Notes: a model not told the origin generated them from the sequence alone. Positions 1 through 5,452 are shown, counted from the first letter of the stretch. The stretch: 5,509 nt of DNA from Roseiflexaceae bacterium (GCA_947462525.1 CANHPK010000137.1:1-5509), one strand, 5' to 3'. Numbers and translations: made by a program.

Positions 1-180
1 GCCGACGTCGTGACGCTCGATGGCAAAACGGCAGATACTGCCTACGCAGGCAAATCGATCGCCATTTCGGTCATGGACGGCAAGGTGTACTTGAACAAAA
101 CGGTCCAAGTCATCATCACCGACATCGTAACCACCAATGGCGTTATCCACGTCATCGACACGGTGCTATTGCCCGAATAA
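1..180 (+). CDS. Fasciclin (FAS1) domain protein, C-terminal fragment
   Basis: Frame 1 is open from the window edge and ends at TAA (178-180), giving the last 59 residues of a protein whose start lies outside the window. The C-terminus contains a run reading TDIVTTNGVIHVIDTVLLPE, which is the conserved second homology block of FAS1 domains (a beta strand with I/V-x-x-x-NGVIHVID-x-VLLP). It is preceded by a G-K-S-I/L-x-I-x-V-x-D-G-K-V-Y-L stretch, also typical of the fold. FAS1 domains are about 130-140 residues and occur in secreted or lipid-anchored adhesion proteins, so roughly the last 40% of one domain is seen here. Nothing follows the domain, so there is no C-terminal anchor; any signal peptide or further domains would be upstream and cannot be seen. 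A strong terminator begins 38 bases after the stop, so this is the last gene of its transcript. Confidence 0.88.
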   Translation, partial: ADVVTLDGKTADTAYAGKSIAISVMDGKVYLNKTVQVIITDIVTTNGVIHVIDTVLLPE

Positions 181-217
181 TCCGTAGGATTTGTGGACAT
201 CGCACTGTCTGTTTGGG

Positions 218-243
218 AAAGGAGCCGGTTTCGGCTCCTTTTT
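218..243 (+). terminator. Rho-independent terminator of the fasciclin gene
   Basis: An inverted repeat AAAGGAGCCG / CGGCTCCTTT with a four-base loop (GTTT, 228-231) runs straight into five Ts (239-243). The stem is 7 GC-rich pairs extended by three A-T pairs. It lies 38 bases after the fasciclin stop codon, facing the tRNA terminator at 283-314. Read on the minus strand it has only a short T tract, so it mainly acts on plus-strand transcription. Confidence 0.88.
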
Positions 244-282
244 CGTTTTGTGCGTTCCATCGAGCTGCGTGTCGTGAGCAGC

Positions 283-314
283 AAAAAAAGAACCCCCAGA
301 GTGCACTCTGGGGG
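283..314 (-). terminator. Rho-independent terminator of tRNA-Leu
   Basis: Bases 293-314 form a perfect 22-bp palindrome, CCCCCAGAGTG followed by its exact reverse complement. As RNA on the minus strand it folds into a 9-bp stem with a TGCA loop, followed by TTCTTTTTTT (292-283). It begins five bases beyond the CCA end of the tRNA, so it should define the 3' end of the tRNA precursor. The plus-strand side lacks a T tract, so the terminator points leftwards only. Confidence 0.88.
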
Positions 315-318
315 GATT

Positions 319-404
319 TGGTGCCGAAGACGGGAGTCGAACCCGTACGAGGTTGCCCTCAACGGTTTTTAAGACCGTAGCGTCTGCCATTCCGCCACTC
401 CGGC
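319..404 (-). tRNA. trnL: tRNA-Leu (anticodon UAA)
   Basis: The reverse strand folds as a class II tRNA of 86 nt. The acceptor GCCGGAG pairs with CTTCGGC (one G-T pair, at the fifth position), followed by discriminator A and an encoded CCA (321-319). U8-G9 are followed by a 3-bp D stem (GCG/CGC). The anticodon stem ACGGT/ACCGT closes the loop CTTAAAA, placing anticodon TAA at 371-369. A 15-nt variable region carries a GAGG-GCAA-CCTC hairpin, as leucine tRNAs require, and the T arm is ACGGG-TTCGACT-CCCGT. It reads UUA codons (and UUG by wobble). It sits 47 bases downstream of fabZ on the same strand but has its own promoter and terminator, so it is probably transcribed alone. Confidence 0.97.
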
Positions 405-412
405 ACACCCAA

Positions 413-442
413 ATCATACCACGCCGGGGGCGACAGATTCAA
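413..442 (-). promoter_or_regulatory. Promoter of tRNA-Leu
   Basis: On the minus strand a -35 TTGAAT (442-437) is followed after 18 bases by a -10 TATGAT (418-413). The -10 is directly preceded by TGG, an extended -10. Transcription would start about seven bases on, near 406, only about two bases before the mature 5' end of the tRNA at 404. The promoter fills the gap between the fabZ stop codon and the tRNA, which supports independent transcription of the tRNA. Confidence 0.7.
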
Positions 443-451
443 ACAGGCCGT

Positions 452-886
452 TTACCCTTGTTTGACCAACGCAAACGTCAGCTGCGCTTCGCAAGCGAGC
501 TCCTCGCCCACCAACGCCTTGGCGGAGGCCTTGCCGATGCCACGCTTCATCGCTTCGATGGTCACTTCGAGGCGCAATGTATCGCCTGGGACCACCGGTC
601 GACGGAATCGAGCACCTTCGATTCCTGCAAACAACGCGATTTTGCCTTGGTTCTCGGGCAACACCATGCCTGCTACGGCACCTGTTTGAGCCAACGCCTC
701 GATAATCAACACACCAGGCATAATCGGATAGGTGGGGAAGTGCCCTTGGAAGAACGGCTCGTTGATGGTCACCTGCTTGAGTGCTACTGCCCGTTTGCCT
801 GGCTCGAGCTCGATGATCCGGTCGATCAACAGAAAGGGGTAGCGGTGTGGAATGACGGCCATTATTTGTTCGATGTTCATTACCAT
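452..886 (-). CDS. fabZ: 3-hydroxyacyl-[acyl-carrier-protein] dehydratase FabZ
   Basis: FabZ removes water from (3R)-3-hydroxyacyl-ACP to give trans-2-enoyl-ACP, the third step of each elongation round of type II fatty acid synthesis in the cytoplasm. The 144-residue product matches the usual 140-150 and is a single hot-dog fold. Family motifs are all present: IPHRYPFLLIDR (residues 12-23), N-E-P-F-F-Q-G-H-F-P (42-51) with catalytic His49, and MPGVLIIEALAQTG (56-69) with catalytic Glu63. The HRYPFLLIDR opening and absence of the FabA isomerase pattern argue for FabZ rather than FabA. The ATG at 886 is chosen over the in-frame ATG at 880 because AGAGGA (900-895) sits eight bases before it. No other fatty-acid gene is beside it: upstream is an unknown membrane protein 61 bases away, downstream the tRNA. 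It is probably read both from its own -10 (919-924) and through from the upstream genes. Confidence 0.97.
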   Translation of the reverse strand: MVMNIEQIMAVIPHRYPFLLIDRIIELEPGKRAVALKQVTINEPFFQGHFPTYPIMPGVLIIEALAQTGAVAGMVLPENQGKIALFAGIEGARFRRPVVPGDTLRLEVTIEAMKRGIGKASAKALVGEELACEAQLTFALVKQG

Positions 887-918
887 GGCATTGGTCCTCT
901 CAGCAGAATACTGTCTGA

Positions 919-924
919 ATTATA
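919..924 (-). promoter_or_regulatory. Candidate -10 element for fabZ
   Basis: The minus strand has a perfect TATAAT at 924-919, which would start transcription near 912 and leave a leader of about 25 bases before the fabZ ATG at 886. There is no good -35 at 16-18 bases and no TGn extension, so this rests on the hexamer and its position alone. The gap between fabZ and the membrane gene upstream (887-947) is large enough to hold a promoter. Confidence 0.42.
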
Positions 925-947
925 CGGGAGCACATCACAGAATACGT

Positions 948-1307
948 TTAATCAAACGGTGGGATGAAAAATTCGCCCACCAAAAAAAACAACACAAAGA
1001 ACAGCGGTATCAGTGCCAGATATAATCCCCAGCCACGATCGTGCCCACGGATCAACGCTACGAGTGCCAACACTCCAGAGGCAATGCATAGTCCAAATGC
1101 ACCGATGGAAGACAACGGCGCGACATAGTTTGTATACCAGACGGGGACCTCTTCCATCCCTGGGGTTGTCTGGTAGGCCGCCACATTGAAAAAAACCTGG
1201 AGTAGCGCAGGCAGCATGCCCAACCCCGCAATACACACATACGCCAGCCCGCTGACGCGGATTGCAAACGTGCCAGTCGTCGTCGTCGGCCAAAACGGTC
1301 TCGCCAT
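948..1307 (-). CDS. Small membrane protein, unknown function (119 aa)
   Basis: I do not recognise a family. The product has three hydrophobic stretches: about residues 15-40, 62-87 and 92-115. A polar loop between the first two (TTPGMEEVPVWYTN, 48-61) contains acidic and aromatic residues, and a short charged turn RGHDRGWG (87-94) joins the last two. The last helix is very rich in Phe and Leu and carries a Pro at 101. The ATG at 1307 is preferred because AGGAG (1318-1314) lies six bases before it; the frame stays open to a GTG at 1328, but that start would put the Shine-Dalgarno site inside the gene. It follows the 94-aa membrane gene by 63 bases and precedes fabZ by 61 bases, all on the same strand. 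The three-helix plan and charged C-terminal turn recall the two small proteins upstream, so it may belong to the same unit. A role in envelope lipid handling would be a guess from position only. Confidence 0.78.
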   Translation of the reverse strand: MARPFWPTTTTGTFAIRVSGLAYVCIAGLGMLPALLQVFFNVAAYQTTPGMEEVPVWYTNYVAPLSSIGAFGLCIASGVLALVALIRGHDRGWGLYLALIPLFFVLFFLVGEFFIPPFD

Positions 1308-1370
1308 CTGTTTCTCCTCTTCACCCACTCACATCAAAACTGTGACCATTTGATCCCTCGACGTGCATCG

Positions 1371-1655
1371 TTAGCCGATCCACGCACCAATCAATGCCCA
1401 CAGGAGCGCGCCGATTGCCATCGTCAATGGAACAGCCGCACACACAACCAGCCAACTGCGGTCTGCGTACCAGCGTCGTGCAACACCAACCAGGAGTGCA
1501 GCGACCAACCACAGCACCAAAACGGTCAATGATACAATCGGCTCGAACCAGTCACTCGTATCACCGTTGGCCAATCTGCGCCGGAGCAATACCACAACCA
1601 ACAGGACGAGTGATGATGCGCATACTGCAAGTGCGGCACGCCCGATTGGACTCAT
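1371..1655 (-). CDS. Small membrane protein, unknown function (94 aa)
   Basis: No family recognised. Three hydrophobic segments are visible: about residues 6-24 (followed by LRRRLANGD, a positive cluster that should face the cytoplasm), 40-59 and 68-92. A charged turn ARRWYADRS (59-67) separates the last two. The ATG at 1655 is chosen because it falls eight bases after the TAA (1666-1664) of the gene upstream and because the protein then begins just before the first helix. The frame is open farther upstream, but only across the neighbouring gene in another frame. No Shine-Dalgarno site precedes the ATG (the eight bases are CGCGCCCC), so translation is likely coupled to the upstream gene. An alternative is that this and the 86-aa protein are halves of one protein split by a frameshift; both have complete helices, so I favour two genes. 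Confidence 0.68.
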   Translation of the reverse strand: MSPIGRAALAVCASSLVLLVVVLLRRRLANGDTSDWFEPIVSLTVLVLWLVAALLVGVARRWYADRSWLVVCAAVPLTMAIGALLWALIGAWIG

Positions 1656-1663
1656 GGGGCGCG

Positions 1664-1924
1664 TTACGGGAGCCACCCAAGGAAACCCAAGAACACATAG
1701 AAAATCCAGCCCATACCCAGCAGCGCACCGAGCCACACGAGCAACGCTGCGTCACCGTGTCGGAGAATCGCTGTCCACAGCACACCGACTGTCGTCACAA
1801 CTATCACCATGAACCAACCACCGGCGACGTCAAACAGCCCCAGGACGGCACATCCACATGCCGCCAACAGCCCCACACGACCGACACGTGTACGCGGCAA
1901 GAGCCAACTGGTATTGGTTGTCAT
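1664..1924 (-). CDS. Small membrane protein, unknown function (86 aa)
   Basis: No family recognised. After a basic N-terminus (RTRVGR, residues 11-16) come three hydrophobic stretches at about 17-35, 37-54 and 59-84, with a short charged turn LRHGD (54-58) between the last two. The C-terminus is rich in Gly, Trp and Phe. By the positive-inside rule the N-terminus should be cytoplasmic. The start is firm: GGAGG (1935-1931) lies six bases before the ATG at 1924. It is the first gene of a minus-strand series that continues with the 94-aa and 119-aa membrane proteins and fabZ. It is divergent from the glycosyltransferase pair across 94 bases, where a symmetric -10 at 2007-2013 might serve both directions. 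A plus-strand frame covering this region is rejected because it is polar, lacks a ribosome site and resembles no protein. Confidence 0.76.
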   Translation of the reverse strand: MTTNTSWLLPRTRVGRVGLLAACGCAVLGLFDVAGGWFMVIVVTTVGVLWTAILRHGDAALLVWLGALLGMGWIFYVFLGFLGWLP

Positions 1925-1981
1925 GCTGTTCCTCCATCACGAGATGTACGCGTAGCGTACCACAGGCGAGCGTATGCGTCC

Positions 1982-2013
1982 TTGACGCAGCGCAGCGCCT
2001 GCATGGTATCATA
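1982..2013 (+). promoter_or_regulatory. Promoter of the glycosyltransferase pair, possibly bidirectional
   Basis: TTGACG (1982-1987) is followed after 19 bases by TATCAT (2007-2012). The -10 is directly preceded by TGG, an extended -10 that makes up for the long spacer. Only six bases separate the -10 from the ATG at 2019, so the start of transcription should fall on or next to the start codon. The heptamer TATCATA (2007-2013) is a symmetric TAnnnTA, so the opposite strand carries TATGAT (2013-2008), facing the small membrane genes. No good -35 is seen for that direction, and a start near 2001 would leave a leader of about 76 bases. Confidence 0.6.
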
Positions 2014-2018
2014 GCCAA

Positions 2019-3170
2019 ATGACACAGACACACATCGCCATCAATGGCTTTTTTTGGGACAAACCGACCGTCGGCGTTGGTCAATATCTGCACGGGTTAG
2101 TGGCGGCACTGGCCACATTGCCCGACCTGAAACTCACCCTGTATATCCCCGCAGACGCCACGCCACTGCCCGCACCCGCCGGGGTAACACTCACCAAGCT
2201 CCGTAGCCCGTTTGCCGGGCGCTCCACAAACATGCAGAAAGTGGTGTTCGAGCAACTTTCTGTCCCCGCAGCAGCCCGATTGGACAAGGCAGATCTGATC
2301 CACGTGCCGTACTTTGCGCCGCCGTTATCATCGCGTGTGCCTGTTGTCACGACCATTCCCGACCTCATACCACTGACACGAAGCGCCTACCGGGGGAGCC
2401 TCAAAATCCGTCTATATACTGCGTTGGTACGCCGGGCCGCACAGCATTCGGCGCGCATCATTACCATTTCGCAGGCGGTGGCACAGCAGGTGACCGCCAT
2501 CCTCGGTCGGCCGGCCAGTAGTATTGATGTGACGTATCTGGCGGCTGACCCCATCTACCAGCCAACGGACGTGCCTGATGCACTCCGTGCCGGCGCCGAG
2601 ATACCAGCACAATATATCTATTATGTCGGCGGCTACGACGAGCGCAAAAACATCCCCACGCTCCTGCGTGCATACGCTGCATTGCCCGAAGCGCTCCGCA
2701 CCCAATATCCACTCGTCTTGGCCGGCAGGGCGGCAGGCACGAACCCGCACCTTTTCCCCGATATCGATGGGCTCATTACCCAATTGGGCATTGGTCCCAC
2801 GGTACGCCGCATCGATGTGTCGCGTGCGGACAACCCTGCGCTGTATAGTGGCGCGACGTGCTTCGTGTATCCATCGTGCGACGAAGGCTTCGGGTTGCCG
2901 CCACTCGAAGCAATGGCCTGCGGAACCGCCGTCATCGCTGCGCGTGCAGCCAGTATCCCCGAGGTGGTTGGCGATGCTGCATGCATGGTCGAGCCGTTTG
3001 ATGTCGCCGGTTGGACCGCGGCGCTCCTCGCGGTGTTGACCGACAACGACCTGCGCAACCGGTTGCAACGTGCAGGGACAGCGCGAGCGCGTCAGTTTAC
3101 GTATGACCAGACCGCTGCTGCAACCCACGCCGTGTATCTCCGCGCCTTGGGACGCGAGGGCGACGCATGA
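2019..3170 (+). CDS. GT4-family (GT-B fold) glycosyltransferase
   Basis: This is a 383-residue retaining glycosyltransferase of the GT4 type, which moves a sugar from a nucleotide donor to a lipid-linked or glycan acceptor at the inner face of the membrane. The N-terminal Rossmann domain (about 1-180) opens with a Gly-rich loop TVGVGQYLHGL (17-27). The C-terminal domain starts at YYVGGYDERKNIPTLL (201-216), whose Arg209/Lys210 lie where donor diphosphate is bound. The E-x7-E signature is Glu289 and Glu297 in DEGFGLPPLEAMACGT, followed by IPEVVGDAA. Length and motifs are normal and there is no membrane helix. The donor and acceptor cannot be told from sequence; mannosyl- or rhamnosyl-transferases of exopolysaccharide clusters look like this. 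The ATG at 2019 is the only possible start: upstream codons back to an in-frame TGA (1983-1985) include no ATG, GTG or TTG. It has no Shine-Dalgarno site, hence probably leaderless. The stop overlaps the next gene by ATGA. Confidence 0.93.
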   Translation: MTQTHIAINGFFWDKPTVGVGQYLHGLVAALATLPDLKLTLYIPADATPLPAPAGVTLTKLRSPFAGRSTNMQKVVFEQLSVPAAARLDKADLIHVPYFAPPLSSRVPVVTTIPDLIPLTRSAYRGSLKIRLYTALVRRAAQHSARIITISQAVAQQVTAILGRPASSIDVTYLAADPIYQPTDVPDALRAGAEIPAQYIYYVGGYDERKNIPTLLRAYAALPEALRTQYPLVLAGRAAGTNPHLFPDIDGLITQLGIGPTVRRIDVSRADNPALYSGATCFVYPSCDEGFGLPPLEAMACGTAVIAARAASIPEVVGDAACMVEPFDVAGWTAALLAVLTDNDLRNRLQRAGTARARQFTYDQTAAATHAVYLRALGREGDA

Positions 3171-4288
3171 AGGTCGTTATTCTCTCCAAGGCATTACACA
3201 GCATCGCCTACCGGCGCAAAACCGATGCGATTGCTGCCCATCCCGGTATCGATTTGACGGTCATCGTGCCCCCCAGTTGGCACGAACCACGTGCCGCGGC
3301 ACAATGGTACGAACCGGGACCGACCCCGAACTACACCGTCATCCAAACCCCCATCCGCTGGAACGGCCACCACCATATCCACTGGTACCCGCAGGTCGGG
3401 GCACTCTTGCGCACCATCCAACCTGACGTTGTGCACGTCGACGAAGAATCATTCAATCTCGCGACGTTCTTGGCCATGCGTGCCGCACACGCTGTCGGCG
3501 CGGCGAGTTGCTTTTATAACTATGCCAACATCGAACGGACCTACCCGCCGCCGTTCGGCTGGTTCGAGCGCTATGCGTTCCGCACTGCAGCACACGCCAT
3601 AGCGTGCTCGCACGAAGCAGCCGAAATCATGCAGCGACACGGATACACTGGCAAACTGAGCATCCTGCCGCAGACCGGCGTCGATCCCGATTTGTATACC
3701 CCTGCCGCTCACCCTGCCCCCGCTGACAGCGGCATCATGCTTGGCTATGTGGGCCGCTTCGTGCCCGAAAAGGGCATTGCCGACCTCATCAACGCCCTTG
3801 TGCTGTTGCCTGCGCACTACCAATTGACCCTCGTTGGTGCAGGGACAGATGAACAGCACCTGCGTACCCTGGCCGACAGCCTCGGGGTGGGTAATCGGAT
3901 CCACTGGCACGAACCCATCGCGACGAGCGCGATGCCGGCTATGATGCAATCCTTCACCGCGTTGGTGTTGCCTTCACGCTCAACAGCCAATTGGAAGGAA
4001 CAGTTCGGTCGTGTCATTATCGAAGCGATGGCCTGTGGGACACCAGTCATCGGGAGCGATTCGGGAGAAATCCCGCATGTTATCGGCGCTGGCGGCGCGA
4101 TCTTCCCCGAAGGCGACGCCGGTGCACTCGCCGCCGTCATACAAGCCATCTGCACAGACCCAAGCCGTCTCGAAACGCTCCGTACCGCTGCCCGTCAGCG
4201 CGTCTTGGCGCACTACACGCAGACTGCGTTGGCAGCCCACTATGTCGACATTTACCGGCAGATGGCCGCTACCCGTCCGCGCACGTAA
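3167..4288 (+). CDS. GT4-family glycosyltransferase, second of the pair
   Basis: A 373-residue GT-B glycosyltransferase. The N-terminal domain begins MKVVILSKAL and contains QPDVVHVDEES (85-95), the usual acceptor-side block. The C-terminal nucleotide-sugar domain opens with MLGYVGRFVPEKGI (191-204), where Arg197 and Lys202 are the expected phosphate-binding residues, followed by LVGAGTDEQHLR (222-233). The E-x7-E pair is Glu278 and Glu286 in WKEQFGRVIIEAMACGTPVIGSDSGEIP. No membrane segment is present, so it would be cytosolic or peripherally membrane-bound. Its ATG lies inside the ATGA overlap with the first glycosyltransferase, and GAGGG (3156-3160) sits six bases before it, so the two are translationally coupled and should be made in similar amounts. 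Their motifs differ enough that this is not a recent tandem duplication. Two successive sugar additions to one surface glycan or glycolipid is the natural inference; the specific sugars are unknown. Confidence 0.93.
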   Translation: MKVVILSKALHSIAYRRKTDAIAAHPGIDLTVIVPPSWHEPRAAAQWYEPGPTPNYTVIQTPIRWNGHHHIHWYPQVGALLRTIQPDVVHVDEESFNLATFLAMRAAHAVGAASCFYNYANIERTYPPPFGWFERYAFRTAAHAIACSHEAAEIMQRHGYTGKLSILPQTGVDPDLYTPAAHPAPADSGIMLGYVGRFVPEKGIADLINALVLLPAHYQLTLVGAGTDEQHLRTLADSLGVGNRIHWHEPIATSAMPAMMQSFTALVLPSRSTANWKEQFGRVIIEAMACGTPVIGSDSGEIPHVIGAGGAIFPEGDAGALAAVIQAICTDPSRLETLRTAARQRVLAHYTQTALAAHYVDIYRQMAATRPRT

Positions 4289-4465
4289 GCGTATGCCCTC
4301 GGCAGTTTGACACGCTCCTCCCCAAACGTTCTGAGCTTCTGTACACAGTGCCCCCCACGGTGCGAAGACATGCGTAGCCACCCCGAGAGGCACAAAGAAA
4401 CATCGTACGATGCAATTGCAGCGCACGATGACTTGGAGTATTCGCAAGGCTACGAGGAAACCAGC
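4289..4465. other. Convergent intergenic gap with abutting palindromes
   Basis: This 177-bp gap lies between the second glycosyltransferase (+) and the phosphatase (-). I see no stem followed by a T tract in either direction, so no canonical terminator. It does contain a perfect 12-bp palindrome CATCGTACGATG (4401-4412) that shares two bases with a perfect 10-bp palindrome TGCAATTGCA (4411-4420); ACGATG recurs at 4425-4430. A short plus-strand frame crossing the gap (4307-4492) has no ribosome site and runs into the phosphatase gene, so it is not called. Confidence 0.5.
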
Positions 4466-5416
4466 TTAGGTGTGGAACGGCCACCAGCCTAACATACCCA
4501 ACAGGATGATTGACCCCAAAAACGCCAGTAATGCCACGGACAGTCCTGCTCCCTGCCAGCTCAGCTGTGGCGCCAAAAGCAACCGCATCGATGCGGTACT
4601 GTAGGTCCCGCTTGTTTGTTCAGCGGCGAACTCGGTCGCGGTAATGGCCAATCGTGCAAGCGGCACAGCGCTCGTGACAGCGGTGTCGACCGCATCAACC
4701 AAAACAATCAGTGCAGTAATATTGTCGCTACCGCCACGTTCGTTGGCCGTGTCAATCAGCCGTTCGACGGCATCGGATCCGCTGGACTGCCCAATAATCG
4801 AAACCAACTCAGCGTCATTGACATGATTGATCAACCCATCCGTGGCGAGCAGAATCCGGTCATTGGGTTGTACGGGGAACGAGAAAAGATCCACCACGAC
4901 ATCTGGTTGATGCCCCAATGCACGGGTAATGACATGCCGATAATACATTTTGTCGGCATCGGCAACGGTAATCATCCCGGCTGCGATTTGTTCGTTGACC
5001 AACGAGTGATCGCGGCTGATTTGGCGAATATCGTTGTCGCGTATGAGGTAGGCCCGACTGTCACCGACATTGGCGATGATGCAGGTGTCGTTGCGGAGCG
5101 CAGCCGCTACACCGGTGGTACCCATCGACGTGCCGGTGCGCGTCCCTTCGTTGAAGATTGCTGCATTCGCGCTTTCGAACGCCAAGCTCAGTGCGACTGC
5201 CCGCTCGTCGTCACGGAGGCCGTAGAATGCCGTTATGATGTGTTCAACGGCCATATGGCTGGCGATTTCGCCGGCTTCGTGCCCGCCCATACCATCGCAA
5301 ACGACGAATAGATGACCAAGCTCAGCCGCTTGGTCTGCTTCGCCGACACCGTAGTCGTCTTCGTTGTGTTCGCGATGTCGCCCCACATCAGTGCGAGCAG
5401 AGTGGCTACACTTCAT
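4466..5416 (-). CDS. PP2C-type Ser/Thr protein phosphatase with C-terminal membrane anchor
   Basis: A metal-dependent (Mn/Mg) PPM-family phosphatase of the bacterial Stp/PrpC type, which removes phosphate from Ser/Thr residues and usually opposes Hanks-type kinases. The catalytic domain fills residues 1-240 with the motifs in order: TDVGRHREHNEDD (9-21), VCDGMGGHEAGE (39-50) with metal-ligand Asp41, MGTTGVAA (98-105), NVGDSRAYLI (116-125), SRDHSLVNEQ (134-143), ATDGL (191-195) with Asp193, and GGSDNIT (228-234) with Asp231. After a linker rich in Ala and Thr (about 242-287) a hydrophobic segment (about 289-310) ends six residues before the C-terminus, so the enzyme should be tail-anchored with its catalytic domain in the cytoplasm. 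Bacterial homologues are often soluble and about 240-250 residues; the extra 70 are linker and anchor. The ATG at 5416 puts the first motif at the normal distance; the Shine-Dalgarno site is weak. No kinase or forkhead-associated gene is visible here; one may lie beyond the window. Confidence 0.95.
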   Translation of the reverse strand: MKCSHSARTDVGRHREHNEDDYGVGEADQAAELGHLFVVCDGMGGHEAGEIASHMAVEHIITAFYGLRDDERAVALSLAFESANAAIFNEGTRTGTSMGTTGVAAALRNDTCIIANVGDSRAYLIRDNDIRQISRDHSLVNEQIAAGMITVADADKMYYRHVITRALGHQPDVVVDLFSFPVQPNDRILLATDGLINHVNDAELVSIIGQSSGSDAVERLIDTANERGGSDNITALIVLVDAVDTAVTSAVPLARLAITATEFAAEQTSGTYSTASMRLLLAPQLSWQGAGLSVALLAFLGSIILLGMLGWWPFHT

Positions 5417-5452
5417 TGAACATCCGGTCTTTGTGAATGTACGCTCGTATGT

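Noticed and set aside
353..967. Plus-strand open frame of 204 codons across tRNA-Leu and fabZ
   Set aside because: It covers a certain tRNA and the whole of fabZ on the opposite strand, so it is a shadow.
1308..1328. N-terminal extension of the 119-aa membrane protein from a GTG at 1328
   Set aside because: The seven added codons are GTG GGT GAA GAG GAG AAA CAG, which is the Shine-Dalgarno region of the ATG at 1307.
1656..1736. Longer version of the 94-aa protein starting at 1736
   Set aside because: The extra 27 codons overlap the end of the 86-aa gene in another frame and add no fitting ribosome site; the ATG at 1655 suits coupled translation.
1394..2014. Long plus-strand open frame (206 codons) opposite the small membrane genes
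   Set aside because: Its product is polar and rich in Thr, His, Gln and Pro without any motif, and no ribosome site precedes it. The minus strand here has hydrophobic, helix-forming products, one with a strong Shine-Dalgarno site.
2412..3128. Minus-strand open frame of 238 codons inside the first glycosyltransferase
   Set aside because: It is antisense to a gene with all GT4 motifs; its product has no recognisable domain.
4307..4492. Small plus-strand open frame in the convergent gap
   Set aside because: There is no ribosome site or promoter, the sequence is low in information and charged, and it runs into the phosphatase gene on the other strand.
4616..5311. Plus-strand open frame of 231 codons opposite the phosphatase
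   Set aside because: The minus strand encodes a complete PP2C with every motif in order; the plus frame is its shadow.
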